Source: Portunus trituberculatus
Taxonomy: Eukaryota; Arthropoda; Malacostraca; Decapoda; Portunidae
NCBI RefSeq assembly: GCF_017591435.1
Contig: NC_059285.1
Span: 26,834,769 to 26,898,768 of the forward strand
Reading direction: 5' to 3'
Length of the DNA stretch: 64,000 bases
The position numbers were made by a program, and so were the translations under genes. This document shows positions 23,781 to 35,909 of this stretch, piece by piece; position 1 is the stretch's first letter, and each line of letters opens with the position of its first letter. The notes under the pieces are model-generated. The model did not search any database. It saw nothing but the letters and a program-made list of their open reading frames with translations, and was not told where the DNA came from.

Positions 23781-24786
23781 TACGGTCCACCCACTGCTTC
23801 CTCTAGGGGTTCCTCCGTATTCCTTCTTTCCACATATCACTTTCTGACTCTCTCTCCTATAACTCTCCAAAAACTTTCTCTTTCCTCCTCAGACCGCTCA
23901 TCATTTTTCCTTCTCGCCTCTTCCACCAATTCCTTATATCTTCTCCTCTCTTCCTCATTTCTATTCTGTCTCACAAACACCTCTTTACAACCTTCTATCT
24001 CTCTTAACTTTGATGTTCTATATAGGACATCCTCCGCAGATTGTTGTGACTTCAGTACTACTTTAATCGGTCTGTTCACTCCTCCTTATATGGACCCAGT
24101 CTATGGATCTCTTCCACTTCTTCTTGTAGGTCTTTTTTTTCATCATCATTTAGATTTTTAAACAGTTCTCTTACCGTTTTCAATTCTTCCTTAATTCTCT
24201 TAGGCTTATATGTTATATTTTGTTCTTTCATCCCAAATATTAACACACTCTTCTTCTTTCTGCTATTTCCCTTATCAATGTTTCCTTATTCTTCATTACA
24301 TTAACCAGTTCCTTGGACCTTTCTTTTTTGTCTTCCTTCAACTGATCTTTAATTATTTCTTGTAATCCAACCATCTCTGCTTCCCTCGACTCAGTCCATT
24401 GTGTTTTCTTCAGTTCCCATTCCTTTCAAGCCTTTCATTCTGCTCACTAATCATTTCCTTAAAGTCATCTTTCTCCTTTACTACTCTATCCATTTTCTCC
24501 TCCAACTGTCTCTTGTATTTTTCAACCTCCACCTTCAAATGCGCATTCTCATCCACCAATCGTTTTCATTTTCCTCCAGTCTCTTAACTCTTTCCTTCAA
24601 AGCCTTGCGGAATTCTCTATCCTGCTCCTCCTCACTCCTCTGAACTTTTAATTCCTTCACTAACTCCTCAAATCTCTTCTCCAACATCACCAATCTACCT
24701 TGCAATGTTGCCCCTGTTGAAGCTGGACTCATGCTTTGACTGGCCACTTTCGGCTTTGCTCCCTGGGCCTCATGAACATATTTTGT
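23780..24786 (-). pseudogene. A4 ORF1: coiled coil + RRM-like (broken)
   Basis: MASQSMSPASTGATLQGR (24747) leads into the coiled coil (KRFEELVKELKVQRSEEE), which breaks at 24535 and 24430. The RRM-like C-terminal part is open at 24079-23837: NRPIKVVLKSQQSAED, VFVRQNRNEEERRRYKELV and ERESFWRVIGERVRK. In the A4 copy this frame ends at TGA near 23837, where A1 and A2 differ by small indels. Confidence 0.75.
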
Positions 24787-25516
24787 TTATGCTCGTATGG
24801 CCCTGTCTCCATATCTGCACTTATCCAATCTTACTTTAAAAGTGTGCACACTCTTTGCAGACACTACTTCTTCATCTAAACTGTTCCACGTCTCAATACA
24901 TCTCTGCGGGAAACTATATTTTTTAATATCTCTCAGACATCTTCCCTTCCTCAGCTTTTTACTATGCGATCTTGTGCTTCGGATGTCATATTCTTCTCTC
25001 AAGATCAGTTTCTCATTATCCACTTGGTCCATTCCGTTGATCAATTTATAGACTTGTATGAGGTCTCCTCTCTCCCTTCTTTGTTCCAAGGTTGGTAGAT
25101 CCATAGCCTTTAGTCTCTCCTCATATGTCATCCCTTCAAGTTCTGGGACCATTCTTGTAGCCATTTTTTGTAGCCTCTCCAATTTTCTTATGTGTTTCTT
25201 TTTATGAGGGGTCCACACTACTCCTGTATATTCCAATCTGGGTCTTATTATAGTATTTATCAATTTCTTCATCATTTCTTTGTCCATGTAGTGAAATGCT
25301 ACTCCAATATTCCTTAGCAAATTATATGTTTCTCTAAAAATTCTATCAATATGGCTTACTGTCGTATCATCCATAAACAAATTTATGTAGCTGTTCACTC
25401 CTTCTGGCATGTCGTTAATATAAATGAGGAAAAGTACTGGTGCCAATACTGACCCCTGTGGCACTCCGCTTTCTACTGCTCTCCACTTGGACTTTATATC
25501 TTTAACTACCGTTTTT
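24787..25516 (-). mobile_element. LINE H: B-like RT fragment lacking both ends, with in-frame deletion
   Basis: Minus strand. One open frame of 225 residues (25464-24787) runs from QGSVLAPVLFLIYINDMPEG through FMDDTT directly to VSHIDRIFRETYN, then MDKEMMKKLINTIIRPRLEY and the C-terminus YGDRAIRA. Relative to B1/B2 about 75-80 residues between the catalytic DD and SHIDRIF are missing, yet the frame is kept. The last roughly 50 bp of the 3' end, including the 14-bp unit, are absent where it meets A4, and the 5' end meets the C1 tail. FMDD replaces FADD. Confidence 0.8.
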
Positions 25517-28394
25517 ATTTACCTATTTGTATTTACCTATTTGTGTATTACAGGGCCCGAGCTAAGCTCTCTGTGTCCTGTCTCCTTGTCCACTCCTGTC
25601 ATATCTCTCTTTCATGTGATTGACACACACTGCATCAGCGACATCACTGCTCAGTTTATTCCACTTATCACTACTACGATGCGGGAAACTCTACTTTCTC
25701 ACGTCATTCAGACAGATGTCTTTTATTAGTTTTTTCCCATGTCCTCGGAGATGATTACTTGTGGTCACCTTAATCAATTCTCTGTCCAATATGTCAATCT
25801 TGTTCACCAATTTATACATAGTTATCATGTCTCCTCTTGTTCTTCTCTCTTCTAATGTGGTCAGCCCCAGTTCCCTCAGTCTTTCCTCATAGTCTAACTC
25901 TTTGAATCCTGGTACTATCCTTGTTGCCAGCCTTTTCCACCTTCTTCACATTTTTCTTCATGTGCGGTGACCAGACGCAAGTTGCATATTCTAACTGGGG
26001 TCTTATTAAAGTGCATAGTATATTCTTCATCATTCCTTCATTTAGGTAGTGGAATGCAAGACCAATATTTTGAAGCATGTTATATGTTTTCCCAAATATC
26101 TTGTTAATGTGTTTCTCTGGTGACAAAGTGTTTTGCACGGTTACTGCTAAGTCTTTCTCCTCATTGGTTTCTTCAATTTTCTCATCACCCAGCCTGTAAT
26201 CCCTGTTTGGTCTGTATCTACTTCTTCCCATTTTCATAACATGGCTCTTGTTTATATTGAATTCCATCTGCCACTCTTTACTCCACTCATATATTTTATC
26301 AATTCATATATTTTATCAAGATCTTCCTGTAACTTGTTACAATCTTCCACATTCTTTACTCTCCTCATAATTTTAGTATCGTCCGCAAACATATTCATGT
26401 AACTGTCAATTCCTGCTGGCATATCATTAACATAAATAAAAAACATGATGGGACCAAGCACTGACCCTTGTGGAACTCCACTGGTTACCTTTTTCCACTC
26501 AGACTTCTTTCCTTTCACCACTGTTTGCATTTCTCTTCCCACTAAGTAATTTTCCATCCATTTTGCTAGTTTATCACTTACTCCTCCAATCTTCTTTAGT
26601 TTTCACATCAATCTATTGTGTGGCACTTTATCAAAGGCCTTTCTCAAGTCCAGGTAGATAGCATCCACCCATCTCCCTCTATGTTGTAGTATGTCAGTCA
26701 CTCTTGAATAAAAACATAATAAATTGGATACGTACGATCTTCCTTTCTGAAACCAAACTGCCTTTCACTCAGGATGTTTTCACTTTCTAGATACTCACTC
26801 CACTTTGCTTTAATTACTTCTTCACATACCTTGCACAATATACTAGTCAACGATACTGGTCTGTAATTTAACAGTTCCATTCTACTTCCATTCTTATATA
26901 TAGGCACAATGTCAGCTCTTTTCTACTCTTCGGGACTATTCCTGTTCGTATGGAGGTTTCCACAATATCAAATATGGGGTTCAACAATTGATCTTTAATT
27001 TTTTTTAGCAGCCTCCCAGATATACCATCAGGCCCCATTGATTTATTAATATCCAGATTGCTTATAATTTTCCTTATATCTTTTTTAGTAACCATGATGT
27101 CCTGCATTTGCTTTATTTCCGTAGGCCTTTCTCCTGTAAAATGCTCCTCCTTTGTAAACACTTTGCAAAAGTTGTTGTTCAATATTTCAGCTATATCTCT
27201 AGCATCCTCATATACTTCTTCCCCATCTTTTACTTTTTCTATTGCTTATCTTTTATTTAGTTTTCCATTTATGAATTTGTAAAACATGTTAGGGTCACTA
27301 TCACAGTTTTCCACCATTCTTTTCATATTCCTTTTGTGCTGTTCTCCTTACTTCAACATATCTATTCCTTGCTGTTTTGTAGACTTCTCTTGATAATACT
27401 TCACTGTTTTTCTTAACTTTCTTCCATGCCTTTTCTTTGTTCTTTTTTGCTTCTTCACAATTTTTATTAAACCACTGTTTATTATTTAAAGTCCTCTTTC
27501 TGTAATATGGCACAAACTTCTTCCCAGCAGAGTTATGTAAATCCATAAATTTATCATATTTCAATTGCATATCCCCTTCCTGGTATACCACAGACCAGTC
27601 AATTTCATTAAATAACTCTCTTATATGGTTATAATTTGCCCTGACATAATTTAATTTCTCCTACTTTTACTCCACACTCTTTTCCATGCTTAATTCCGTA
27701 TCCAGGTCAAATCTTAGGACATCATGGTCATTTTTCCCCAAGGGGCAGTCATGTTCAATTTCCTCTTTTAGAGAGATGCCCCTGGTAAATACCAAATCCA
27801 ACCTCGCTGCAACATCCTGTCCCCTGCACCTTGTTGGTGATCTCACCCACTGTGTCATCAAGTTATTTGTTGCTACTTTTAACAATTCCTCTGCCCACTC
27901 ACCACCATTCACCACTTTGTAGTCTTCCCACACTATTTCCTTACAATTAAAGTCCCCGACAATCATCACTCTATCCTTTCTGGTGAGTTTCTGCTTCATT
28001 CTGTCTAGAGTATTTTTCATCACCATTTTATGCTGTTCATATTTCCAAACACTGGTTCTGGGTGGTATGTATACTGTTATAATATTAATGTCCCTCTTGC
28101 CATCTGTTATAAGCATACTTATAACTTCCTCATTTCCCTTACTAAAGTTCACCTCCTTCACTATCAGATCTTTCTTAGTAAAAATCATTATACCACCACC
28201 TCCTTTATTCTTTCTATCATTTCTCCATACTTTGTAGTGTTTTACATCAAACCAATCTAGCCTTATTTCGGGCCTTAGCTTTGTTTCCACCACACACATT
28301 ATGTCCGGTTCTATATTCGTGTATGTCACTTGAATTCCATTCCTAATCTCTTTCTTCCATGTTTCAGTCAGTGTAATGTTTATTCTGTCTGCTT
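25517..28394 (-). mobile_element. LINE C1: 5'-truncated family C copy
   Basis: About 2.9 kb on the minus strand. The tail is two copies of CAAATAGGTAAATA (element strand), a family-specific variant of the 14-bp unit. It carries ORF2 and only the last few codons of ORF1. The 5' end abuts the C2 tail without a TG tract apart from GTGTA. Confidence 0.85.
25562..28360 (-). pseudogene. C1 ORF2: endonuclease + reverse transcriptase (broken)
   Basis: The endonuclease segment 28329-27667 is open: DIMCVVETKLRPEIRLDW, ITVYIPPRTSVWKYEQ, VMIVGDFNCKEIVWEDY, LGKNDHDVLRF (SDH changed to NDH). About 20 residues after TYTNI are missing relative to C2. RT: GPDGISGRLLKK (about 27030), VSLTSILCKVCEEV (about 26850), QFGFRKEDRT, SGVPQGSVLGPIMFFIYVND (about 26470) and MFADDTKIMRRV (about 26385), so the catalytic FADD is kept. 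A 20-bp duplication near 26292-26320 and several frameshifts break it. The stop is at about 25564. Confidence 0.8.
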
Positions 28395-28429
28395 GTGTAT
28401 TTACCTATTTGTGTATTACAGGACCCGAG

Positions 28430-31210
28430 CTAAGCTCTCTGTGTCCTGTCTCCTTGTCCATTCCTGTCATATATCTCTTTCATCTGATTGACACACACCG
28501 CGTCAACGACATCACTGCTCAGTTTATTCCACTTATCAATGCTATGATGCGGGAAACTGTATTTTCTCACGTCATTTAGACAGATGTCTTTTATTAGCTT
28601 TTTTCCATGTCCCCGGAGCTGATTACTTGTGGTCACCTTTATCAACTCTCTGTCCAGTATGTCAATCTTGTTCACCAATTTATACATAGTTATCATGTCT
28701 CCTCTTGTTTTTCTCTCTTCTAATGTGGTCAGCCCCAGCTTCCTTAGTCTTTCCTCATAGTCTAACTCCCTGAGTCCTGGTACCATCCTTGTTGCCAGCC
28801 TCTGTACCCTTTCTACCTTCTTCACATTTTTCTTCATATGTGGTGACCAGACACAAGATGCATATTCTAACTGGGGTCTTATTAAGGTACATAATATCTT
28901 CATCATTCCTTCATCTAGGGCAGTCTAGGGCAGTCTAGGTAGTGGAACGCAAGGCCAATATTTTGAAGCATGTTACATGTTTTCCAAAAAATCTTGTTAA
29001 TGTGTTTCTCCGGTGACAAAGTGTTTTGCACGGTTACTCCTAAGTCTTTCTCCTCATTGGTCTCTTTAATTTTCTCATCACCCAGCCTGTAATCCCAGTT
29101 TGGTCTGTATCTACTTCTTCCCATTTTCATAACATGGGTCTTGTCTATATTAAATTCCATCTGCCACTCCTTACTCCACTCATATATTTTATCAAGATCT
29201 TCCTGTAACTTGTTACAATCTTCCACATTCCTACTGGCATATCATTAACATAAATCAAAAACATGATGGGACCAAGCACTGACCCTTGTGGAACTCCACT
29301 GGTTACCTTCCTCCACTCGGACTTCCTTCCTCTCACCACTGTTCTCATTTCTCTTCCCACTAAGTAATTTTCCATCCATTTTGCTAGTTTATCATTTACT
29401 CCTCCAATCTTCTTTAGTTTCCAAATCAGTCTTTTGTGTGGTACTTTATCAAAGGCTTTTCTCAAGTCCAGGTAGATAGCATCCACCCATCCCTCTCTTT
29501 GTTGTAGTAAGTCAGTCACTCTTGAATAAAAACATAATAAATTGGATACACACGATCTTCCTTTTCTGAAACCAAACTGCCTTTCACTCAGAATGTTTTC
29601 ACTTTCTAGATACTCACTCCACTTAGCTTTAATTACTTCTTCACATACCTTGCACAATATACTAGTCAACGATACTGGTCTATAATTTAGCGGTTCCATT
29701 CTACTACCATTCTTATATATAGGCACAATGTCAGCTCTTTTCCACTCTTTCAGGACTAATCCTGTTCGTATGGAGGTTTCCACAATATCAAATACGGGGT
29801 TCAACAATTGATCCTTACATTCATTTAGCAACCTCCCAGATATGCCATCAGGCCCCATTGATTTATTAATATCCAGATTGCTTATAATTTTCCTTACATC
29901 TTCCTTAGTAACCATGATGTCCTGCATTTGCTTTATTTCCGTAGGCCTTCCTCCCATAAAATGCTCCTCCTTTGTAAACACTTTGCAAAGTTGTCGTTCA
30001 AAATTTCAGCTATATCTCCAGCATCTTCATATACTTCTTCCCCATTTTTACCTTTCTATTGCCTCCCTTATATTTAGTTTTCCATTTATGAATTTGTAAA
30101 ACATTTTGGGTCACTATCACAGTTTTCCACCACCCTCTGTTCATATTCCTTCTGTGCTGTTCTCCTTACTTCAACATATCTATTCCTTGCTGTTTTGTAA
30201 ACTTCTCTTGATAATACATCACTGTTTTCTTAAGTTTCTTCCATGCCTTTTCTTTGTTCTTTTTTGCTTCTTCACAATTTCTATTAAACCACTGTTTATT
30301 ATTTAAAGTCCTCTTTCTGTAATATGGCACAAACTTTTCACAGCAGAGTTATGCAAATCCATAAATTTATTGTATTTCAATTGCATATCCCTTTCCTGGT
30401 ATACCACGGACCAGTCAATTTCATTAAAGAACTCCCTTATATGGTTATAATTTGCCCTAATATAATTTAATTTTTCCTCCTGTTCCACAATCTTATTCGT
30501 GCTTAATTCTGTATCCAGCTCAAAGCTTAGGACATCATGATCGCTTCTCCCCAAGGGACATTTATGTTCAATTTCCTCTTTTAGAGATGCCCTGGTAAAT
30601 ACCAAATCCAACCTTGCTGCAACATCTTGTCCCCTGCACCTTGTTGGTGATCTCACCCACTGTGTCATCAAGTTATTTGTTGCTACCTTTAACAATTCCT
30701 CTGCCCACTCACCACCGTTCACCACTTGTAGTCTTCCCACACTATTTCTTTGCAATTAAAGTCTCCGACTATCATCACTCTATCCTTTCTGATGAGTTCT
30801 TGCTTCATTCTGTCTAGAGTATTTCTCATCACCATTTGGTACTGTTCATATTCCCAGGCACTGGTTCTGGGTGGTATGTATACTGTTATAATATTAATGT
30901 CCCTCTTGCCATCTGTTATAAGCATACTTATCAGTTCCTCATTTCTCTTACTATAGTTCACCTCCTTCACTATCAGATCTTCCTTAGTAAGAACCATTAT
31001 ATCACCACCTCCTTTATTTTTTCTATCATATCTCCATACTTTGTAGTGTTTTACAACAAACCAGTCTAGCTTTATTTTGGGCCTTAGCTTTGTTTCCACT
31101 ACACACATTATGTCCGGTTCGTTATTTCTTTAGTAATCCATACATTCTAGCCTCTTAGACAGAAATCCATCTATATTCATGTAAGTCACTTGTATTCCAT
31201 TCCTAGTCTC
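28430..31210 (-). pseudogene. C2 ORF2: endonuclease + reverse transcriptase (catalytic motif deleted)
   Basis: Endonuclease in 31108-30719 and 30755-30303: MCVVETKLRPKIKL, VYIPPRTSAWEYEQ, VMIVGDFNCKEIVWED, LGRSDHDVLSF. RT is open from 29981 to 29145: KSMGPDGISGRLLNECK, YRPVSLTSILCKVCEEVIK, QFGFRKGRSCVSNLLCF, LDLRKAFDKVPHKRLIWK, SGVPQGSVLGPIMFLIYVND. Immediately after NDMPVG the frame jumps to WKIV: about 70 bp that encode the FADD motif in C1 are gone (near 29230), so this copy cannot be catalytic. A 10-bp direct repeat (AGGGCAGTCT) at 28917-28940 marks another small rearrangement. Confidence 0.85.
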
Positions 31211-32224
31211 CTTCTTCCATGTAATGTCTATTCCGCCTGTTTTATCCACCACTTCTTTAGCCTCCCATTTCTCATCCTCCAAAAAAAACTTGGTCTTTTC
31301 CTCCTCTGTTCTTTCGTCGTTCCTTTCTTTCACTTCAGTTACAAGCTCTTTCATTTTTATTCGTTCATCCTGTGACATATTTCTTTTTATGTAAATTGTT
31401 TTGGTTTCCTCCGAGTCCTTAAGTTTCCAAGCCCACCTCAACAAGGCCTCAGCTGCCACCTGAGACTTTAATTTCAATTTTAATGGTCTATTCTTGCCTT
31501 CCTCAAAAGCTCCCAATCTCACACTTTCTTCTACCTCAACATATAGGTCCTCTTCCTCCACAGAGATCTTACTCAGTAAAGACTTAATCCTGTCATTTTC
31601 CTTATTCCTCCTATCCTGCCAGTTTCTGTTAGTTTCCTCCCTCAATCCTGTTATGATCACACATTTTTTCTTTTCAGCAATATCTCTCATCACATACTGA
31701 TTTTCCTTTAGTGCCTTTACCATTTCACTCTGCATAATCATTTTATTTTCCTCTTCCTGCTTTTTCACTATCTCCCTAAAGGACCTTTGTACCTCCTAAT
31801 GTTCATGGTTCACTTCTTTCGTCCTAACATCAATTAGATTAAGGCATTCCTCCTTCCTCAAGTCCCTTTCAGATATTTTCATCTCCATTTTTAGGAGTTT
31901 AGCCTTCATCTCTTCACATTGTTTCCTTAGTTTTTGGTTTTCCTTCTCCATCTCTACTTTTTCCTTCAATAGCTCTTTATTCGCCATCGTTAACAAATAG
32001 ATCTCTTTTTTGAACGGATCATTCTCGGCTATAACTCTATCCAGTTTTTCTTCTATGGACAAAATGTTTAGGAACTTACTTTCCAGTGCCTGGATTCTTG
32101 CATCTATATCTAATTTCTCCGGTCCTCTTGGAGTAGTTACGAAACCTTCAAAATCTTTGGGTTGTCTAGTAGCCGCCATGTTTATTATCGTCAGCTGATT
32201 ACGGCCAAAACAATCACCGCCCAC
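31130..32224 (-). pseudogene. C2 ORF1: coiled coil + RRM-like, in frame with ORF2 start
   Basis: From MAATRQPKDFEGFVTTPRG (32179) the N-terminal half (to 31796) is a coiled coil (KELLKEKVEMEKENQKLRK). After one frameshift near 31800-31770 the second open segment (31768-31130) has the rest of the coil, the RRM-like KKKCVIITGLREE and RPLKLKLKSQVAAEALL, then TIYIKRNMSQDERIKMKEL. It continues without a stop into VTYMNIDGFLSKRLE, the beginning of the endonuclease. The ORF ends at TAA 3 codons later (about 31130). Thus in family C, ORF1 and ORF2 appear to share one frame. Confidence 0.75.
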
Positions 32225-32393
32225 ACTCTCATCTCAGGGACCACTCTCCATATCCCTCACTTTCAACACTATACGACAGTAGGACATCAACAGGACACTA
32301 ACTTAGAGGTACATGGGCCCTGTAACACCATAGGTATTTACACTTCTTCCCGTCCGCAGCCAGAGACGAGCCGTCCTCTCTGTGACGGCGATT

Positions 32394-32780
32394 ATTTACC
32401 TATTTGTATTTACCTATTTGTGTATTACAGGGCTCGAGCTAAGCTCTCTGTGACCTGTCTCCTTGTCCATTCCTGTCATATCTCTCTTTCATCTGATTGA
32501 CAAACACACTCACATCACTGCTCAGTTTATTCCACTTATCAATGCTACGATGCGAGAAACTGTACTTTCTCACGTCATTTAGACAAATGTCTTTTATTAG
32601 TTTTTTTCCATGTCCTCAGAGATGATTACTTGTGGTCACTTTTATCAATTCCCTGTCCAATATGTCAATCTTGTTCACCAATTTATACATAGTTATCATG
32701 TAACCCCTTGTTCTTCTCTCTTCTAATGTGGTCAGCCCCAGCTCTCTCAGTCTTTCCTCATAGTCTAACTCCTTGAATCC

Positions 32781-32781
<1 letters not shown>
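32394..32781 (-). mobile_element. LINE C3: 3'-end fragment of family C
   Basis: About 390 bp on the minus strand with two CAAATAGGTAAATA units and the C-terminal ORF2 block seen in C1/C2 (reading through DKIDILD- and TRGVT-like text with frameshifts). It is truncated at a TG tract (32782-32815). Confidence 0.8.

Positions 32782-32815
<34 letters not shown>
32782..32815. repeat. (TG)n joint between LINEs C3 and B2
   Basis: About 17 TG units between the truncated 5' end of C3 and the single 14-bp tail unit of B2. Confidence 0.95.
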
Positions 32816-32818
<3 letters not shown>

Positions 32819-32850
32819 TTACCTAGTTGTAGTTTTACAGGGACTGGGCT

Positions 32851-35633
32851 TTATGCTCGTGTGGCCCGTCTCCATATCTACACTTATCCAATTTTTCTTT
32901 AAAACTATGTACACTCTTTGCTGACACCACTTCCTCACTCAAACTGTTCCAAGTCTCAACACTTTTTTGCGGGAAACTAAATTTTTTAACATCTCTCAGA
33001 TATCTTCCCTTCCTCAGTTTCTTACTATGCAATCTTGTGCTTCTAAAGTCATATTCTTCTCTCAGGATCAGTTTCTCATTATCCACTTCATCCATTCCGT
33101 TAATCAATTTATAAACTTGTATCAGATCCTCTCTCTCTTCTCTGTTCCAAGGTTGGTAGATCCATAGCCTTTAGTCTCTCCTCATATGTCATCCCTTTAA
33201 ATTCTGGAACCATTCTTGTAGCCATTTTTTGTAGTCTCTCCAATTTCCCTATGTGTTTCTTTTTATGGGGGGTCCAAACAACTCCTGCATATTCCAATCT
33301 AGGTCTTATTTTAGTACTTATCAATTTCTTCATCATTTCTTTGTCCATATAGTGAAATGCTAATCCAATATTTTTTTAGCAAATTATACGCCTCTCTAAA
33401 AATTCTATCAATATGGCTTACTGGTTGATTGTTTTCTTCCATTGTCACTCCCATGTCCTTTTCCTTTTTTACTTTTTCTAGTTCTACTCCATCTCCCATC
33501 TTATAGATTCCCATTTCCATGACATGGCTTTTGTCCACATTGAATTCCATCTCCCATTATTTACTCCATTTCCAGATCTTGTTTAAGTCTTCCTGTAGTA
33601 TTTCACAATCCTCTTTTTGTTTAATGACTCTGCACAGTTTCGCATCGTCCATAAACAGATTTATGTAGCTGTTCACTCCTCTGGCATGTCATTTATATAT
33701 ACAAGAAAAAGCATTGACGCCAATACTAACCCTTGTGGCACTCTGCTGTCTACTGTTCTCCACTTGGACTTCATATCTTTAACTACCATCCTTATTTCTC
33801 TCCCCCTCAAGTAATTTTTCATCCATCTCAATGTGCTTCCTTTTAAAGCCTTCTCCTCTAACTTCCATAGTAATCTTTCATGTGGCACTTTATCAAACGC
33901 CTTTTTTAAATCTAAATAAATATAGTCAACCCATCCCTCTCACTCTTGTACTTTATCAACTATTCTAGAGTAGAAACTCAATAAATTTGTTACACATGAC
34001 CGACCTTTTCTAAAACCAAATTGGCTATTTGATAATATTTTGTTGTCTTCAAGAAACTCAATCCATTGCTTCTTTATTACTTTTCACACATCTTGCATAT
34101 TACACTAGTTAGTGATACCGGTCTGTAATTTAAAGGTTCTTCCTTCCTTCCGCTCTTATATATGGGAACCACCTCAGCTCTTTTCCACTCCACTGGCACT
34201 GTTCCATTTTCTATTGAGCATTTTATGATGTTGTATATTGGACTTGCTAGTTCTTCCCTACATTCTTTCAGTATTCTGCCTGAGACTTCATCCGGTCCCA
34301 TTGCCTTTTCCTCATCCAATTCCGTCATCAACTTTTTATTTCAAGCTTGGTTACTTTAATCTCTTTCATATAGACAGTCTCTCTATTACCCTGTGGTCTT
34401 TCAAATTTGGATTCCTTAGTAAAGACCTCATGAAATTTACTATTTAACAGTTCTGCCATACTTTTGGGTCTTCCACCATTCCGTTTCTCCTTTTAACCTT
34501 TCTATTGTTTCTTTTTGTCTTATTTTTCCATTTATGAATCTGTAGAACAATTTTGGTTGTTCCTTACATTTTTCGACAATGTCCTTTTCATAGTTCTTTT
34601 CTTCTTCCTTTCTCACCTTAGCATATTCATTTCTTGCTGTTTTGAAGTTTTCCTTATTTTCTGGATTTCTGTTTCTTCTCCACCTTTTCCATGCTCCATC
34701 TCGTTTCTCCTTTGCCCTAGCACATCTTGCATTAAACCAATCTTTCTTTCCTTCTTCTTTAGGTCTATATTTCGGAACATATTCCTGACCCCAGTTTTGT
34801 ATATTTCCAAAAATAAGTTATATTTCTCTTGAACCGTTAATGAGTTTTCCATCTCCTCCCAGTTTACGTTTTAAAATAGTTCTTGAGATTCTCAATATCA
34901 GCCTTTCTGTAATTTAATCGGTCTCCTTTGTATGATTCATCTCTATCTTCCTTTCCTTCTTCTATATCCATTTCTAATATTACATGGTCACTCTTTCCCA
35001 ATGGGCACTTGTATCTTATATCATCGTTAATTGGTATATCCCTTGTAAAACTAGGTCTAATCTTGCCGGCTCATCGTTTCCTCTGAATCTTGTGTTTTCC
35101 TTTACTCTTTGGACCATCAAATTATCTATCATTAGGTTCAGGAATCTATCTCCCCAGGCATCTTCCCCCATACCACTTTCATAATTTTCCCAGTCTACCT
35201 CCTTACAGTTGAAATCTCCTACCAATATCACTTTTCTCCTTTCCTTAATGATTCTTGTAAGACTCCTTATTGTGTCATCTATCATGTCTCTATATTCTTG
35301 GTTAGTCCATGAGTTTGTTTTGGTGGCACATATGTTCCAATGATTGTTAACTCCTTTTATTAATATGCATCTTAACATACAGTATTTCTGATTTTCCTTC
35401 CCCAAACTCCACTTGATTTACCACTATCTCCTTCCTTAACATCATCATGACTCCTCCTCCTCCTTTACCCACTCTGTCTCTCCTCCATATATTATACCTT
35501 TTATCTATGTCTATTTTATTGCCTCATTTAACTTTGTTTCCACCAGGCATACAATATCTGGTTCTTCTTTCTTTATGTAATCTCTTAATTCTAATTTACT
35601 AGATAAAATCCCATCTATGTTTGTATACATCAT
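32851..35633 (-). pseudogene. B2 ORF2: endonuclease + reverse transcriptase (broken)
   Basis: Endonuclease: GDFNCKEVDWENYESGMGED in the 35405-35016 segment, with SDH near 34985. RT: GPDEVSGRILKECREELASP (about 34290), YRPVSLTSVICKMCEK (about 34120), RGREIRMVVKDMKSKW, SRVPQGLVLASMLFLVYIND (about 33730; GVPQGSVLAP in intact relatives), MEFNVDKSHVMEMG, IRPRLEYAGVVWTPHKKK (about 33300). The motif C region (about 33640) encodes a damaged MDD. Substitutions as well as indels hit conserved motifs, so this copy is genuinely decayed. Confidence 0.8.
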
Positions 35634-35832
35634 TTTTAATCTCTTGTTCTTATCATTTTAGTTAAACTTGCTCCATTTTTTTCTCTTCTTCTCTTTTATA
35701 TACCATTTCCTTATCCTGTCTCCTATAATTCTCCAAAAATGCCCTTCTCCTCCTCTGACCTTTCATTATTTTTTCTCTTGCTTCTGCCACCAGTTCATTG
35801 TGTCTCTTCCTTTCCTCCTCGTTTCTATTTTT

Positions 35833-35909
<77 letters not shown>

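Larger units (their letters stand above)
20931..24786 (-). mobile_element. LINE A4: nearly complete family A copy, 5' end lost
   Basis: About 3.86 kb on the minus strand. The tail has two CAACTAGGTGAATA units, ORF2 runs about 23780-20979, and ORF1 runs from 24786, where the copy is cut inside the ORF1 N-terminus (KYVHEAQGAKP). The cut joins LINE H with no microsatellite between. It has the most intact endonuclease of the window. Confidence 0.85.
28395..32393 (-). mobile_element. LINE C2: near full-length family C copy
   Basis: About 4.0 kb on the minus strand. It has a 5' leader (32393-32180), ORF1 (32179 onward) that flows in frame into the endonuclease of ORF2, an RT with a deletion over the catalytic motif, and one tail unit (CAAATAGGTAAATA). 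The leader ends at the C3 tail. This is the only copy in the window with a complete family C ORF1. Confidence 0.85.
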
